Source: an uncultured Alphaproteobacteria bacterium
Lineage (GTDB): Bacteria; Pseudomonadota; Alphaproteobacteria; Rhizobiales; Ancalomicrobiaceae
Direction: 5' to 3'
NCBI GenBank assembly: GCA_937892955.1
Contig: CALBKH010000085.1
Span: forward strand, 1 to 64,000
DNA length: 64,000 nt
Shown here: piece by piece, positions 27,052 through 36,199 of the stretch
Layout of the letters: every line of letters begins with the position of its first letter
Position numbering within the stretch: the stretch's first letter is position 1
Made by a program: the position numbers and the translations under genes
Notes under the pieces: model-generated
The model's input: the letters and a program-made list of their open reading frames with translations, nothing else
Told to the model about the DNA's origin: nothing
Database searches by the model: none

Positions 27052-27828
27052 GTGATCGATCATCTCCCGACGCCCCGGTCACAACCGTCGGAACGAGAGA
27101 CCACCGGTTCGCCCGCCCAACGCGGCCGGATGCCGATGTGGCATTCGATCCGCATGGAACTCGAACACGAGATCCGCTCCGGTCTGATCGGACCGGGAAG
27201 TCGGTTGCCGTCGGAACACGACCTGGCACAACGGTGGAGCGTCAATCGCCACACGGTGCGCGCCGCCTTCGCCAGTCTCGCTGCGCATGGTCTGGTGGTG
27301 GCGCGCCGCGGCGCCGGCGTCTTCGTCGCCGAGCGGCCGGCGGAATACCCGATCACGCGCGATTCCAAATGGAGCGAGATCGAGGAGCGGTTCGCCGCCG
27401 CGGCGTCCGGTCATCTCGTCGCTTCGCATCGCCGCACCGCCCAGGGGCGCGTCGCCGAACTCCTCGGGCTCGAGCCGGGGCACGACCTGATCGTCGTGGA
27501 ATCGGTGCGCAGCGCGACGCCGCGCATCGTCGGCTACGGCTATCACAGCTTCGATGCGGCACGCTTCGCCGGCATCGACGAGACCTTCGCCCGGACCCGC
27601 AGTTTCACCACGGCGATCGCCGCCCATGGCGTGCCGCGGTTCTTCCGCACCTCGACCTGGATCGACTGCCGCATGCCGCGCGACGTCGAAGCCACCGCGC
27701 TCGACATCGGCAACGATACGCCCGTCATGATCATGTCCTATGTCGATGCCGATCCGGACGGACGGCCGATCCTCTTCGGCATCGCGGTGTTGCCGCCGGG
27801 AAGCCTGACGCTGCGCATCGATACCTGA
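27052..27828 (+). CDS. GntR-family regulator, HutC/PhnF subfamily
   Basis: A 258-residue protein with a winged-helix domain (IRSGLIGPGSRLPSEHDLAQRWSVNRHTVRAAFASLAAHGLV) and a C-terminal UTRA domain of chorismate-lyase fold from about residue 115 (RRTAQGRVAELLGLEPGHDLIVVESVRSA). I choose the GTG at 27052 because GAGGAAAG lies just upstream; an ATG 42 codons earlier has no such site and encodes unconserved residues. PhnF-type members control phosphonate or phosphate-ester uptake genes. Its neighbours are transporter and phosphodiesterase genes, and an inverted repeat follows in the promoter gap, so it probably regulates that cluster. Confidence 0.88.
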   Translation: MIDHLPTPRSQPSERETTGSPAQRGRMPMWHSIRMELEHEIRSGLIGPGSRLPSEHDLAQRWSVNRHTVRAAFASLAAHGLVVARRGAGVFVAERPAEYPITRDSKWSEIEERFAAAASGHLVASHRRTAQGRVAELLGLEPGHDLIVVESVRSATPRIVGYGYHSFDAARFAGIDETFARTRSFTTAIAAHGVPRFFRTSTWIDCRMPRDVEATALDIGNDTPVMIMSYVDADPDGRPILFGIAVLPPGSLTLRIDT

Positions 27829-27922
27829 TCCGCCTCGCTTCGCGTGGTCCGGCGCCGCCCCGAAAGGCCGAGCCGCGGGCCGAGCGATATCCTTCGCCGT
27901 CGATGTCATCGCTCCGTCAGCT

Positions 27923-27941
27923 TGTCTAGTCATCCTAGACA
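27923..27941. promoter_or_regulatory. Candidate HutC/PhnF-type operator
   Basis: TGTCTAG and CTAGACA are inverted with a 5-base spacer. The site is 31 bases before the start of the first transporter gene and 94 bases after the regulator gene. TCTAG/CTAGA half-sites resemble operators of HutC/PhnF regulators. I found no second copy in the window. Confidence 0.6.
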
Positions 27942-27971
27942 GGCCGAACGTCCGACGACATCGAGACCGCC

Positions 27972-28910
27972 ATGATCGAATTCCTCGCAGGCCGATTGCT
28001 GCGCATGACGGTGACCCTGGTCGTCATCGTTTCGGCCGTGTTCTTCGCGGTGCGGCTCTCGGGCAATCCGGTCGACTACATCATGCCGGAAGGGCTCGAC
28101 GCCGACGGGCGACGGGAGATGATCGCCTATTGGGGGCTCGACCGGCCGGTCCTCGTCCAGTTCGAACTGTTCTGGCGCGCGATGTTCGAGGGCAATTTCG
28201 GCCTCGGGCTGGTCGAGCGCCGTCCGGTCGCCGAGATCTTCGCCGATCGCCTGTGGCAGAGCCTGTCGCTGCTCGTCGCCACACTCGCCGTCACGATCGT
28301 CGTCGGCATTCCGGTCGGCATCTTCACCGCGCTCAGACGCCGCACTGCGGTGGGGGGCGTGGCACTGCTCGCCGCCTTCCTCGGCTACGCGGTGCCCAAC
28401 TTCGTCCTCGCCATCCTGATGTTGCTCATCTTCTCCTACACGCTGCACTGGCTTCCCAGTTCCGGGTCGGGGACGCTCCTCCACTACGTGATGCCGACGA
28501 TCGCGCTCTCCGCCTTCTTCGTCGCCGCGCTCGTCCGCTACACCCGCAACGCCATGCTCGACGTGCTGTCGCAGGACTACATGCGGACGGCACGGGCCAA
28601 GGGCCTGCCCGAGCGGGTGGTGATCTTCAAACACGGTCTGCGCAATGCGCTGATCCCGGTCATCACCGTGCTGGGGTTGCAGATGACCTCGCTGGTCGCC
28701 GGCGCGATCGTCGTGGAAACGGTCTTCGCCTGGCACGGCGTCGGCGATCTCCTCATCCATGCGACGCTGCGCCGCGACTATCCGGTTCTGCAATTCGGCG
28801 TGCTCGCCATCGCCTGCGCCGTGGTGGCGATCAATCTTCTGGTCGATCTCGCCTATGCGGCGATCGACCCACGCATCCGCTTCGGTCGTACCGACGGGGG
28901 GATCGCATGA
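27972..28910 (+). CDS. Opp/Dpp-type ABC transporter permease (DppB-like), set 1
   Basis: A 312-residue inner-membrane permease of the DppB family, with FFAVRLSGNPVDYIMPEG after helix 1, GNFGLGLVERRPV, and the coupling loop DYMRTARAKGLPERVVIFKHGLRNA. It is the first gene after the regulator and the candidate operator. Its stop overlaps the next permease start by ATGA. Confidence 0.93.
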   Translation: MIEFLAGRLLRMTVTLVVIVSAVFFAVRLSGNPVDYIMPEGLDADGRREMIAYWGLDRPVLVQFELFWRAMFEGNFGLGLVERRPVAEIFADRLWQSLSLLVATLAVTIVVGIPVGIFTALRRRTAVGGVALLAAFLGYAVPNFVLAILMLLIFSYTLHWLPSSGSGTLLHYVMPTIALSAFFVAALVRYTRNAMLDVLSQDYMRTARAKGLPERVVIFKHGLRNALIPVITVLGLQMTSLVAGAIVVETVFAWHGVGDLLIHATLRRDYPVLQFGVLAIACAVVAINLLVDLAYAAIDPRIRFGRTDGGIA

Positions 28911-29803
28911 GCGAGGCGTCCGCCGCGGCGATCGCGCCGCTGCCATCGATCTCGCGTCGCATCTCCGCGACGCTGCGACGCGACCCGGTGCTCGTCGTGG
29001 CGGGCCTGCTCGCCCTGGCCCTGTTGGTGCTGGCGATCGCTGCGCCGCTCCTCTCGCCCTTCGATCCGGATCAGCAGAAGCTGCTCGCCCGATTGCGCCC
29101 GCCGGTGGGCTTCGACGGCGCGAGGGTGGGCTACTGGCTCGGCACCGATCAGCTCGGTCGGGACATCCTGTCGCGCACCCTGCACGGTCTGAGGCTCACC
29201 CTGGCGCTGGCGCTGTTCGGCGCGGTGGTCGGGCTGGCGCTCGGCGCGGTGGTCGGAACGATCTCCGGCCTCGTCGGCGGGATCGTCGACGATCTCGCCA
29301 TGGGCTTCGTCGATCTCGTCATCTCCTTGCCCTTCGTGCTGGTGGCGCTCCTGGTGATCGCGCTCGCCGGCACCGACATGCTGGTGCTGATCGTCGTCCT
29401 CGGCCTCGCCTACTGGGCGCATTTCGCCCGGCTGATCCGGGCTCAGGTGTTGGCCCTGCGCAACCTGCCCTATGTCGAGGCGGCGCGCGCCTCGGGGGCC
29501 GGGGGGCTGCGCATCGCGCTCGTCCACATGGCGCCGAACATCGTCTCGCCGGTGATCGTGATGTTCACGCTGAACGTCTCGAACCTGATCCTGCTCGAGA
29601 GTTCCCTCTCCTTCCTCGGCCTCGGCGTCCAGCCGCCGACCGCGACCCTCGGGTCGATGGTCGGCCAGGGCCGCGACTACATGGCATCCGCCCCCTGGGT
29701 GGTGGCCGCTCCCGCCGTCGTCATCGTCCTCGTCGCCCTGGTGGTGATGCTGGTCGGCGATGCGCTGCGCGACCGCTTCGACGTGCGCCTGCGCGAAAGA
29801 TGA
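28907..29803 (+). CDS. Opp/Dpp-type ABC transporter permease (DppC-like), set 1
   Basis: A 298-residue permease: an N-terminal helix, LGTDQLGRDILSRTLHGLRLTL, the coupling loop YVEAARASGAGGLRIALVHMAPN, and LLESSLSFLGLGVQPP near the C-terminus. It pairs with the preceding DppB-like permease; the two would form the channel dimer for the first binding protein, whose gene starts 89 bases downstream. Confidence 0.93.
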   Translation: MSEASAAAIAPLPSISRRISATLRRDPVLVVAGLLALALLVLAIAAPLLSPFDPDQQKLLARLRPPVGFDGARVGYWLGTDQLGRDILSRTLHGLRLTLALALFGAVVGLALGAVVGTISGLVGGIVDDLAMGFVDLVISLPFVLVALLVIALAGTDMLVLIVVLGLAYWAHFARLIRAQVLALRNLPYVEAARASGAGGLRIALVHMAPNIVSPVIVMFTLNVSNLILLESSLSFLGLGVQPPTATLGSMVGQGRDYMASAPWVVAAPAVVIVLVALVVMLVGDALRDRFDVRLRER

Positions 29804-29892
29804 CATCGCCCTCGCCACCGGCGGGGATCCGCCGGTCGCCCGATCCCATCGGTGCCGCAGATCCGGCCCGCTTCGAACGGAGACCTCGATCC

Positions 29893-31446
29893 ATGATCCG
29901 CTTCTCGCTCCCCGGCGCCATCGCCGCGGCCGTCTGCGCCGCGGTCGTCCCGGCCGCCGCCCAGACCCTGACGGTCGGCGTGCAGAACATGTCGCCCTAC
30001 ATCGATCCGGGCCGCGACCACTCCAACGTCGGTTCGCAGCAGTATTACAACGTCTTCGACACGCTGCTCGAGAAGGACCACACCCGTCCGGAGAGCGTGT
30101 GGAAGCCGGGTCTCGCCACCTCGTGGAAGCTGATCGCGCCCAACGTGATGGAGCTGAAGCTGCGGCAGGGGGTGAAGTTCCACAACGGCGATCCGCTGAC
30201 CGCCGACGACGTGGTCTTCACCATCGACCGCATCATCCACACCGACTTCGCCCCCTACCTGATCCGCAAGCGCGACTTCGTCCCCAACTTCGACAAGGTC
30301 GAGAAGATCGACGAGGAGACGATCCGCATCACCACGGCGAAGCCGGAGCCGCTGTTCGAGACGCTGCTCAACATCCAGCAACTGATGATCGTGCCGAAGA
30401 AATACGTGATGGCGCTGACCGGCGATCCGAACGTCGCCGAAGCCGGCGACTTCGAGGCCTTCGGTCTCAAGCCGGTCGGCACCGGTCCCTACAAGGTCAC
30501 CGAATACGTCCCCAACCAGAAGCTGGTGTGGCAACGCTTCGACGGCTTCTGGGGTGACAAGGCGCCCTACGAAAAGGTGGTGCTGACCCGCATCCCCGAG
30601 CTTTCGGCCCGCATCACCGCGCTGAAGAACGGCGAGGTCGACCTGATCACCAACGTGCCGCCGGATCAGATCGCCCAGATCGAGAGCGACGCCAAGCTCA
30701 AGGTCGAAGGCATGGTGACGCCGCTCTTCCACGTCGTCATCTTCAACACCCAGCACCCGAAGATGACCAAGGACCTGCGCAAGGCGCTGTCGCTGGCGAT
30801 CGACCGCGAGACGCTCAATCAGGCGCTGTGGAACGGCAAGGCGGTGGTGCCCTCGACCCACACCTATCCGCAGTACGGCCCGCTCTACATGCCGGAGCTG
30901 AAGACCTTCCGCTACGATCCGGCGGAGGCCAGGAAGCTGGTCGCCGCCTCCGGTTACGACGGCACCCCGATCCGCTTCGACACCCAGGCCGCCTATTACA
31001 CCAACGGTCTCCTCGCCGCCCAGGCGATCCAGGAGATGTGGGCGGCGATCGGCGTCAAGATGCAGATCAACGTCGACGAGAAGTGGTCCGGCGCCGACCC
31101 GACGATGATGTCGCGCAACTGGTCGAACCCGATGTACTTCCCCGATCCGGTCGGATCCTTCGGCACCATGTGGGCGCCCAAGGCCGCCTCGTTCACCGAG
31201 GGCCGGTTCGAGCCGAACGAGGCCTATGCCGCGGCGTGGGAGCGCTTCCGCTACTCGACCGCGGTCGAGGATCGCAAGAAGGCCTATGCCGAACTGATGG
31301 AGCGGATCGCCGACGACCCGCCGGTGCTGCCGCTCTACCAGCCCTACGAGTCCTACGGCATGCGCAAGTCGCTCGGGTGGAAGCCCCAGCCCGGCCACAT
31401 TCCCTACGTGCTCGACTTCCGCGCCGAGTCCGTCTCGGCCAAGTGA
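29893..31446 (+). CDS. Family 5 ABC substrate-binding protein, paralogue 1
   Basis: A 517-residue periplasmic binding protein with a Sec signal peptide (MIRFSLPGAIAAAVCAAVVPAAAQ, cleavage after AAAQ likely). The core shows HSNVGSQQYYNVFDTLLEKD, GVKFHNGDPLTADDVVFT, PVGTGPYKVTEY, DLITNVPPDQ and AAYYTNGLLAAQAIQEMW. These same elements recur in the binding proteins at 37045-38622 and 39801-41438, so the three are paralogues and probably bind related ligands. A strong 13-bp hairpin follows the stop, then a metallophosphoesterase gene. Confidence 0.92.
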   Translation: MIRFSLPGAIAAAVCAAVVPAAAQTLTVGVQNMSPYIDPGRDHSNVGSQQYYNVFDTLLEKDHTRPESVWKPGLATSWKLIAPNVMELKLRQGVKFHNGDPLTADDVVFTIDRIIHTDFAPYLIRKRDFVPNFDKVEKIDEETIRITTAKPEPLFETLLNIQQLMIVPKKYVMALTGDPNVAEAGDFEAFGLKPVGTGPYKVTEYVPNQKLVWQRFDGFWGDKAPYEKVVLTRIPELSARITALKNGEVDLITNVPPDQIAQIESDAKLKVEGMVTPLFHVVIFNTQHPKMTKDLRKALSLAIDRETLNQALWNGKAVVPSTHTYPQYGPLYMPELKTFRYDPAEARKLVAASGYDGTPIRFDTQAAYYTNGLLAAQAIQEMWAAIGVKMQINVDEKWSGADPTMMSRNWSNPMYFPDPVGSFGTMWAPKAASFTEGRFEPNEAYAAAWERFRYSTAVEDRKKAYAELMERIADDPPVLPLYQPYESYGMRKSLGWKPQPGHIPYVLDFRAESVSAK

Positions 31447-31460
31447 CGATCCCATCGCCC

Positions 31461-31490
31461 GACGAGCCCGGCGTCCGCGCCGGGCTCGTC
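31461..31490 (+). terminator. Intercistronic hairpin after binding protein 1
   Basis: A perfect 13-bp stem GACGAGCCCGGCG/CGCCGGGCTCGTC with a TCCG loop, 14 bases past the stop and with no T-run. It is more likely an mRNA-stabilising or partial-attenuation element giving excess binding protein than a full terminator. Confidence 0.6.
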
Positions 31491-31512
31491 CCGTCGTCGC
31501 AGGAGATGCCCC

Positions 31513-32400
31513 ATGACCAGCGTTCGCCTCGCCGTCGTCACCGACGTCCATCACGGCGCCGACACCTTCACCAAGAAGGGAACCGCGGCGCTGCCGCTCC
31601 TCGACGAGTTCCGCCGCTTCGTCGCGGAGGCGAAACCGGATCTGGTCCTCGACCTCGGTGACCGCATCTCCGACGTCTCGCGCGAGATCGATCTCGCCCT
31701 CGAGGCGGAGGTGGCGGAGGCGTTCCGCGGCTTCGCCGTCCCCGTCCTGCACATCCCCGGCAACCACGATCGCGACCATCTCTCGATCGCCGACAACGAG
31801 CGGCTGTTCGGGCAGACGATGGCGCACGAGGTGGTCGACGTCGGCGACTGGCGGGTGGTGCTGTGGCGCGCCGACAGCCTGATCCGCCGACCGGGTGGGT
31901 TCCTCCTCACCGAATACGACCTGCTCGCTCTGGCCCGCATCGTGACGGAAACCGACCGGCCGCTGGCGATCGTCAGTCACGTGCCGATCTCCGGACATTC
32001 GCAGGAAGGCAACTACTGGTTCTCCGCAAACCCGGACGCGGCGACCTACCCCGGCGCCGATCGGGTCCGCGCGGTTCTTCGCGCCGCTCGGGTACCGATC
32101 GTGTGGATCGCCGGCCACGTCCACTGGAACACCGCGACGGTGGTCGACGGCATCCCGCATCTGACGCTGCAGTCCTTGACCGAGACCTTCACCTGCCACC
32201 CCGAACCCGCCGCGGCCTGGGGGCTCCTCGAGCTTTCCGACAGCATCCTCTGGCGGGTCTTCGGCCGCGATCCTTTCGTCTTCGAGACGACCGCGGAGCG
32301 CGCCGGACGGCGCTGGGTGCCGCCTTTGCCGCGCTTCGCCGATCACCCCGAACATCGCCTGCGGCTCGCCGCGCGAAGGGTCGAGGAGGCGGCGGAATGA
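31513..32400 (+). CDS. Calcineurin-like metallophosphoesterase
   Basis: A 295-residue dinuclear-metal phosphoesterase. The metal ligands are all visible: D11 and H13 in VVTDVHHG, GD at 49-50 in LDLGDRISD, GNHD with H85, then IVSHVPISGH and IAGHVHWN. Such enzymes cleave phosphomono- or diesters; there is no signal peptide, so it acts in the cytoplasm. It is embedded between a binding-protein gene and the ATPase gene it overlaps by ATGA, so it is presumably part of processing the imported compound. Confidence 0.9.
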   Translation: MTSVRLAVVTDVHHGADTFTKKGTAALPLLDEFRRFVAEAKPDLVLDLGDRISDVSREIDLALEAEVAEAFRGFAVPVLHIPGNHDRDHLSIADNERLFGQTMAHEVVDVGDWRVVLWRADSLIRRPGGFLLTEYDLLALARIVTETDRPLAIVSHVPISGHSQEGNYWFSANPDAATYPGADRVRAVLRAARVPIVWIAGHVHWNTATVVDGIPHLTLQSLTETFTCHPEPAAAWGLLELSDSILWRVFGRDPFVFETTAERAGRRWVPPLPRFADHPEHRLRLAARRVEEAAE

Positions 32401-34304
32401 CGGCCGAGACGTCCCGCCCGCCGCTGATCGAGGTCGAGAACCTCTCGGTCGAGTTCCGCTCCGATCGCGCCACCGTGCAGGCGGTGAAGTCCCTCTCTTT
32501 CTCGATCGGCGCCGGCGAGACGGTGGCGATCGTCGGCGAAAGCGGATCGGGCAAGTCGGTGACGGCGCTGTCGATCATGGGTCTGATCGGCCGCGAGGGC
32601 GGCACGGTGACCGGCGGCCGTATCCGCTTCCACGCCGGGGGCCGCGAGGTCCGCGATCTCACCCGCGTCGACGAACGCACCCTGCGTCGGATCCGTGGCG
32701 ATCGCATCGCCATGATCTTCCAGGAGCCGATGACCTCGCTCAATCCGGTCTTCACCATCGGTGACCAGTTGGCCGAGACCTTCGTCCTGCATCAGGGGCT
32801 GAGCCGCGCCGAGGCGGCGCAGCGTGCCATCGGGATGCTGGAGCGGGTGCGGATCGCCGACGCGCGGCGCCGTCTGACCCAGTATCCGCACGAACTCTCG
32901 GGCGGCATGCGTCAGCGGGTGATGATCGCCATGGCGCTCGCCTGCCGGCCGGCGCTGCTCGTCGCCGACGAACCGACCACCGCTCTCGACGTCACCATCC
33001 AGGCCGAGATCCTGACCCTGATCCGCGAGTTGCAGCGCGAGATCGGCATGGCGGTGTTGTTCATCACCCACGATCTCGCGGTGGTCGCCGAGATCGCCGA
33101 CCGCGTCGTGGTGATGCGCGACGGCGAGAAGGCGGAGGAGGCCGAGGTCGGCGCTTTCTTCGCCGCCCCGAACCATCCCTATTCGATGGCGCTGCTCGCG
33201 GCCGTACCGCGCCTCGGCACGGCCCATCGGCGTCCCGCCCCGTCGAACGCCGCTCCCGTGCTCGAGGTCGAGGGTCTCGTCCGGCGCTTTCCGGTCCGGC
33301 GCGGCGTTCTGCGCCGCCACGCCGGCGACGTCCATGCGGTGACCGACGTCTCGTTCACGCTGCGACCGGGTGAGACGCTCGGGCTCGTCGGCGAGTCGGG
33401 CTGCGGCAAGTCGACCACCGGGCGGGCGCTGATGCGGCTGATCGAACCGACCGCCGGCCGGGTGCGGATCGCCGGTCGCGACGTCTCCGGGCTCACCGGC
33501 GCGGCGTTGCGGGCGATGCGTCGCGATGTGCAGATGATCTTCCAGGATCCCTACGCCTCGCTCAATCCGCGTCTCACCGCCTTCGCCTCGGTCACCGAAC
33601 CGCTCGCCGTGCTCGAGCCGTCGATGAACCGCGACGCACGGCGCGCCGTCGCCGAACGACTGATGCTGCGGGTCGGGCTGGAGCCCGCCCATCTCGACCG
33701 CTATCCGCACCAGTTCTCCGGCGGCCAACGGCAGCGCCTCGCCATCGCTCGGGCCTTGTCGCTCGGGCCGAAGGTGATCGTCGCCGACGAGCCGGTCTCG
33801 GCGCTCGACGTCTCGGTCCGCGCCCAGGTGATCGAGCTGATGCGCGAGCTGCAACGCGATCTCGGCGTCGCCTATCTCTTCATCTCGCACGACATGGCGG
33901 TGATCGAGCAGGTCGCCCACCGCGTCGCCGTCATGTACCGCGGCGAGATCGTCGAGATCGGCCCGACCGCGACCGTGCTCGGCGACCCCCGCCACGACTA
34001 CACTCGCCGCCTGATCGCCGCGGTTCCGGTCGCCGACCCGCGCCGCCGCCCGGGTGATCGCACCGCGGACACCACCGATCTGGCGAGCCCGATCCGCCCG
34101 GTCGGCTGGCGTTCGCCGGCGACGGCGATGGTCGAAGTGGGACGCGGTCGCTTCGTCCGCCGGTCGGTCGGCGTCGACGATCGCTCCGAGCCCGCAAGGT
34201 CATCGCTTCCGAATGCGGCTGCCGCGACCGAGACGGTCGGCCCGATCGGGCGCGAATCCGCCTTCGGTGTCATCGCGACGATGCACGAGCCCGCCACAGA
34301 GTAA
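32397..34304 (+). CDS. Fused Opp/Dpp-type ABC transporter ATPase, shared by sets 1 and 2
   Basis: A 635-residue protein with two ATPase domains. Domain 1 has GESGSGKS near residue 45, LSGGMRQRVM (Met in place of Gln) and LLVADEPTTALD; domain 2 has GESGCGKSTTGRALMR near 335, FSGGQRQRLA and VIVADEPVSALD. About 85 extra residues after the second domain include an aromatic/basic stretch (PIRPVGWRSPATAMVEVGRG) seen in some Opp ATPases. It lies between two permease pairs that have no ATPase of their own, so it may serve both. It overlaps the metallophosphoesterase stop by 4 bases. Confidence 0.92.
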   Translation: MTAETSRPPLIEVENLSVEFRSDRATVQAVKSLSFSIGAGETVAIVGESGSGKSVTALSIMGLIGREGGTVTGGRIRFHAGGREVRDLTRVDERTLRRIRGDRIAMIFQEPMTSLNPVFTIGDQLAETFVLHQGLSRAEAAQRAIGMLERVRIADARRRLTQYPHELSGGMRQRVMIAMALACRPALLVADEPTTALDVTIQAEILTLIRELQREIGMAVLFITHDLAVVAEIADRVVVMRDGEKAEEAEVGAFFAAPNHPYSMALLAAVPRLGTAHRRPAPSNAAPVLEVEGLVRRFPVRRGVLRRHAGDVHAVTDVSFTLRPGETLGLVGESGCGKSTTGRALMRLIEPTAGRVRIAGRDVSGLTGAALRAMRRDVQMIFQDPYASLNPRLTAFASVTEPLAVLEPSMNRDARRAVAERLMLRVGLEPAHLDRYPHQFSGGQRQRLAIARALSLGPKVIVADEPVSALDVSVRAQVIELMRELQRDLGVAYLFISHDMAVIEQVAHRVAVMYRGEIVEIGPTATVLGDPRHDYTRRLIAAVPVADPRRRPGDRTADTTDLASPIRPVGWRSPATAMVEVGRGRFVRRSVGVDDRSEPARSSLPNAAAATETVGPIGRESAFGVIATMHEPATE

Positions 34305-34378
34305 CCGAACCGATGCGGTGTCGCTCCGATGGAGCCACCGCGTCCCTCCTCCCCGGCCGGTACGCCGGAGGCCGCCGA

Positions 34379-35326
34379 ATGCCGTCGACTCTCCTCGCCA
34401 TCGCCCTGCGTGCGGTTCGCGCCGCGGTCACGTTGCTGCTCTGCGTGACCGTCGTCTTCGTGGCGCTGCGCGCCGCCGGCGATCCGTCCGAACAGTTGTT
34501 GCCGGCAGAGACGCCGCCGGACGTCCGTGCCGAATACCGGGCCGCCTGGGGGCTCGACCGCCCCATCCCGATACAATACGCGACCTGGCTCGCACGCATC
34601 GGCGAGGGTGATTTCGGCCGTTCGTTCGCCGACGGTGGCCCGGCCTTCGACGCGGTCGTCGAGGCTCTGCCGCGCACGCTGTTGCTCGGCGGGACGGCGT
34701 TGTCGTTGGCCCTGGTCGTGGGCCTGACGATCGGCGTCGCCGCCGCGTTGCGCCACGGCACGGCGCTCGACCGCGGCCTGATGGGCGTCGCCGTGCTCGG
34801 ATATTCGATGCCGGTGTTCTTCCTCGGCATCCTGTTCATCCTGTTCTTCGTCCTGCATCTGCGGATCCTGCCGTCGTCGGGAGCCACGACGCCGTGGCAT
34901 CTGATCCTGCCGTCGGTGACGCTCGCCCTGCCGCTCGCCGGGCGGATCGCCCGCTTCGCCCGCACCGCGACGCTCGAGGTGATGGGTCGCCCCTTCGTCC
35001 GGGCGGCGCGCGCCAAGGGGCTCGGCCGCATCGCCGTCGTCGTTCGCCATGCGCTGCCCAATGCGGCGATCCCGCTGCTGATGTTCCTCGGCATCGAGAT
35101 CGGCCTCACCCTTTCGGGCGCCGTCGTCACCGAGACGATCTTCGCCTGGCCGGGGCTCGGGCGGCTCCTCGTCGATTCCGTCGCGCTGCGCGACCTGCCG
35201 GTGGTCCAGGCGGTGATCCTGACCGTCACCGCGATCATCGTCGCCGCCAATCTGGCGGTCGACGTCCTCCATGCGCTGGTCGACCCCAAGGTCGATCTGG
35301 CGCGCACCCTGGGGAGCGGCCGATGA
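34379..35326 (+). CDS. Opp/Dpp-type ABC transporter permease (DppB-like), set 2
   Basis: A 315-residue DppB-family permease. I start it at 34379 (MPSTLLAIALRAVRA) because GGAGG lies 7 bases upstream; an earlier in-frame ATG at 34313 would add 22 unlikely residues. Marks: AAGDPSEQLLPAETPP, GDFGRSFADGG and the coupling loop PFVRAARAKGLGRIAVVVRHALPNA. It overlaps the next gene by ATGA. Confidence 0.92.
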   Translation: MPSTLLAIALRAVRAAVTLLLCVTVVFVALRAAGDPSEQLLPAETPPDVRAEYRAAWGLDRPIPIQYATWLARIGEGDFGRSFADGGPAFDAVVEALPRTLLLGGTALSLALVVGLTIGVAAALRHGTALDRGLMGVAVLGYSMPVFFLGILFILFFVLHLRILPSSGATTPWHLILPSVTLALPLAGRIARFARTATLEVMGRPFVRAARAKGLGRIAVVVRHALPNAAIPLLMFLGIEIGLTLSGAVVTETIFAWPGLGRLLVDSVALRDLPVVQAVILTVTAIIVAANLAVDVLHALVDPKVDLARTLGSGR

Positions 35327-36192
35327 GCCTCGCCGCATCGTCCACGACGGCGCGCACCGCCACCCTTCCGCCGACGGTGATCGTCTGTATCGGTTGGCTC
35401 GCCGCGATGGTGATCGTGGCCCTCGCCGCCGATCTCCTCGCCCCGACCCACTATACGACGCAGGACCTCGCCGCCCGCTTCCGCCCGCCGGCCTTTCTCG
35501 CCGGTGGCGACGCGCGGCATCTGCTCGGCACCGACCACCTCGGCCGCGACATGGTCTCGCGGCTCGTCTACGCGGTCCGCACCTCGATCCTCATCGCCTT
35601 CCTCGGCACGCTGATCGGCGCCGTCTTCGGCACGCTCGTCGGCCTCGCCGCCGGGCGGATGCGCGGCCTCGTCGACATGGCGGCGATGATGGCGACCGAC
35701 ATGCAGACGGCGCTGCCGTCGCTGTTCATCGCCATCACCTTCCTCGCCTTCTTCGGCAACCACATCCTGCTCTTCGTGGTGTTGGTCAGCCTCGAGGGGT
35801 GGGAGCGCTACGCCCGCCTCGCCCGCGGGCTCGCGGTCTCGGAGCAGGCGTCCGACTACATCCGCGCCGTCGAACAACTCGGGGCGCGGTCGAGCCGTAT
35901 CGTCTTCCGCCATCTGCTGCCCAACATCCTCGCCTCGCTGGTGGTCCAGGCGACGCTGAACTTCCCGGGCACCATCCTGCTGGAGACGTCGCTGTCGTTC
36001 CTCGGGCTCGGCGTCCAGCCGCCCGGCACCTCGCTCGGCCTGATGCTCGGCGAAGGCCGCCGCTACCTGCTCAACGCGTGGTGGATCGCGGTGCTGCCCG
36101 GCGTCGTCATCTTCCTGACGACGCTCGCCATGAGCCTCTTCGGCGATTGGCTGCGCGACCGCCTCGATCCGACCGTCGACCCCGCCCGATGA
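35323..36192 (+). CDS. Opp/Dpp-type ABC transporter permease (DppC-like), set 2
   Basis: A 289-residue DppC-family permease: HLLGTDHLGRDMVSRLVYAVRTS, the coupling loop DYIRAVEQLGARSSRIVFRHLLPN, and LLETSLSFLGLGVQPPGTS. It closely resembles the set 3 DppC-like protein at 44462-45322 (both have a WERYARLARGLA / WERYARIARGLA segment), which supports duplication within the cluster. The GDPD gene starts 7 bases downstream. Confidence 0.92.
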   Translation: MSLAASSTTARTATLPPTVIVCIGWLAAMVIVALAADLLAPTHYTTQDLAARFRPPAFLAGGDARHLLGTDHLGRDMVSRLVYAVRTSILIAFLGTLIGAVFGTLVGLAAGRMRGLVDMAAMMATDMQTALPSLFIAITFLAFFGNHILLFVVLVSLEGWERYARLARGLAVSEQASDYIRAVEQLGARSSRIVFRHLLPNILASLVVQATLNFPGTILLETSLSFLGLGVQPPGTSLGLMLGEGRRYLLNAWWIAVLPGVVIFLTTLAMSLFGDWLRDRLDPTVDPAR

Positions 36193-36199
36193 GGACGCC

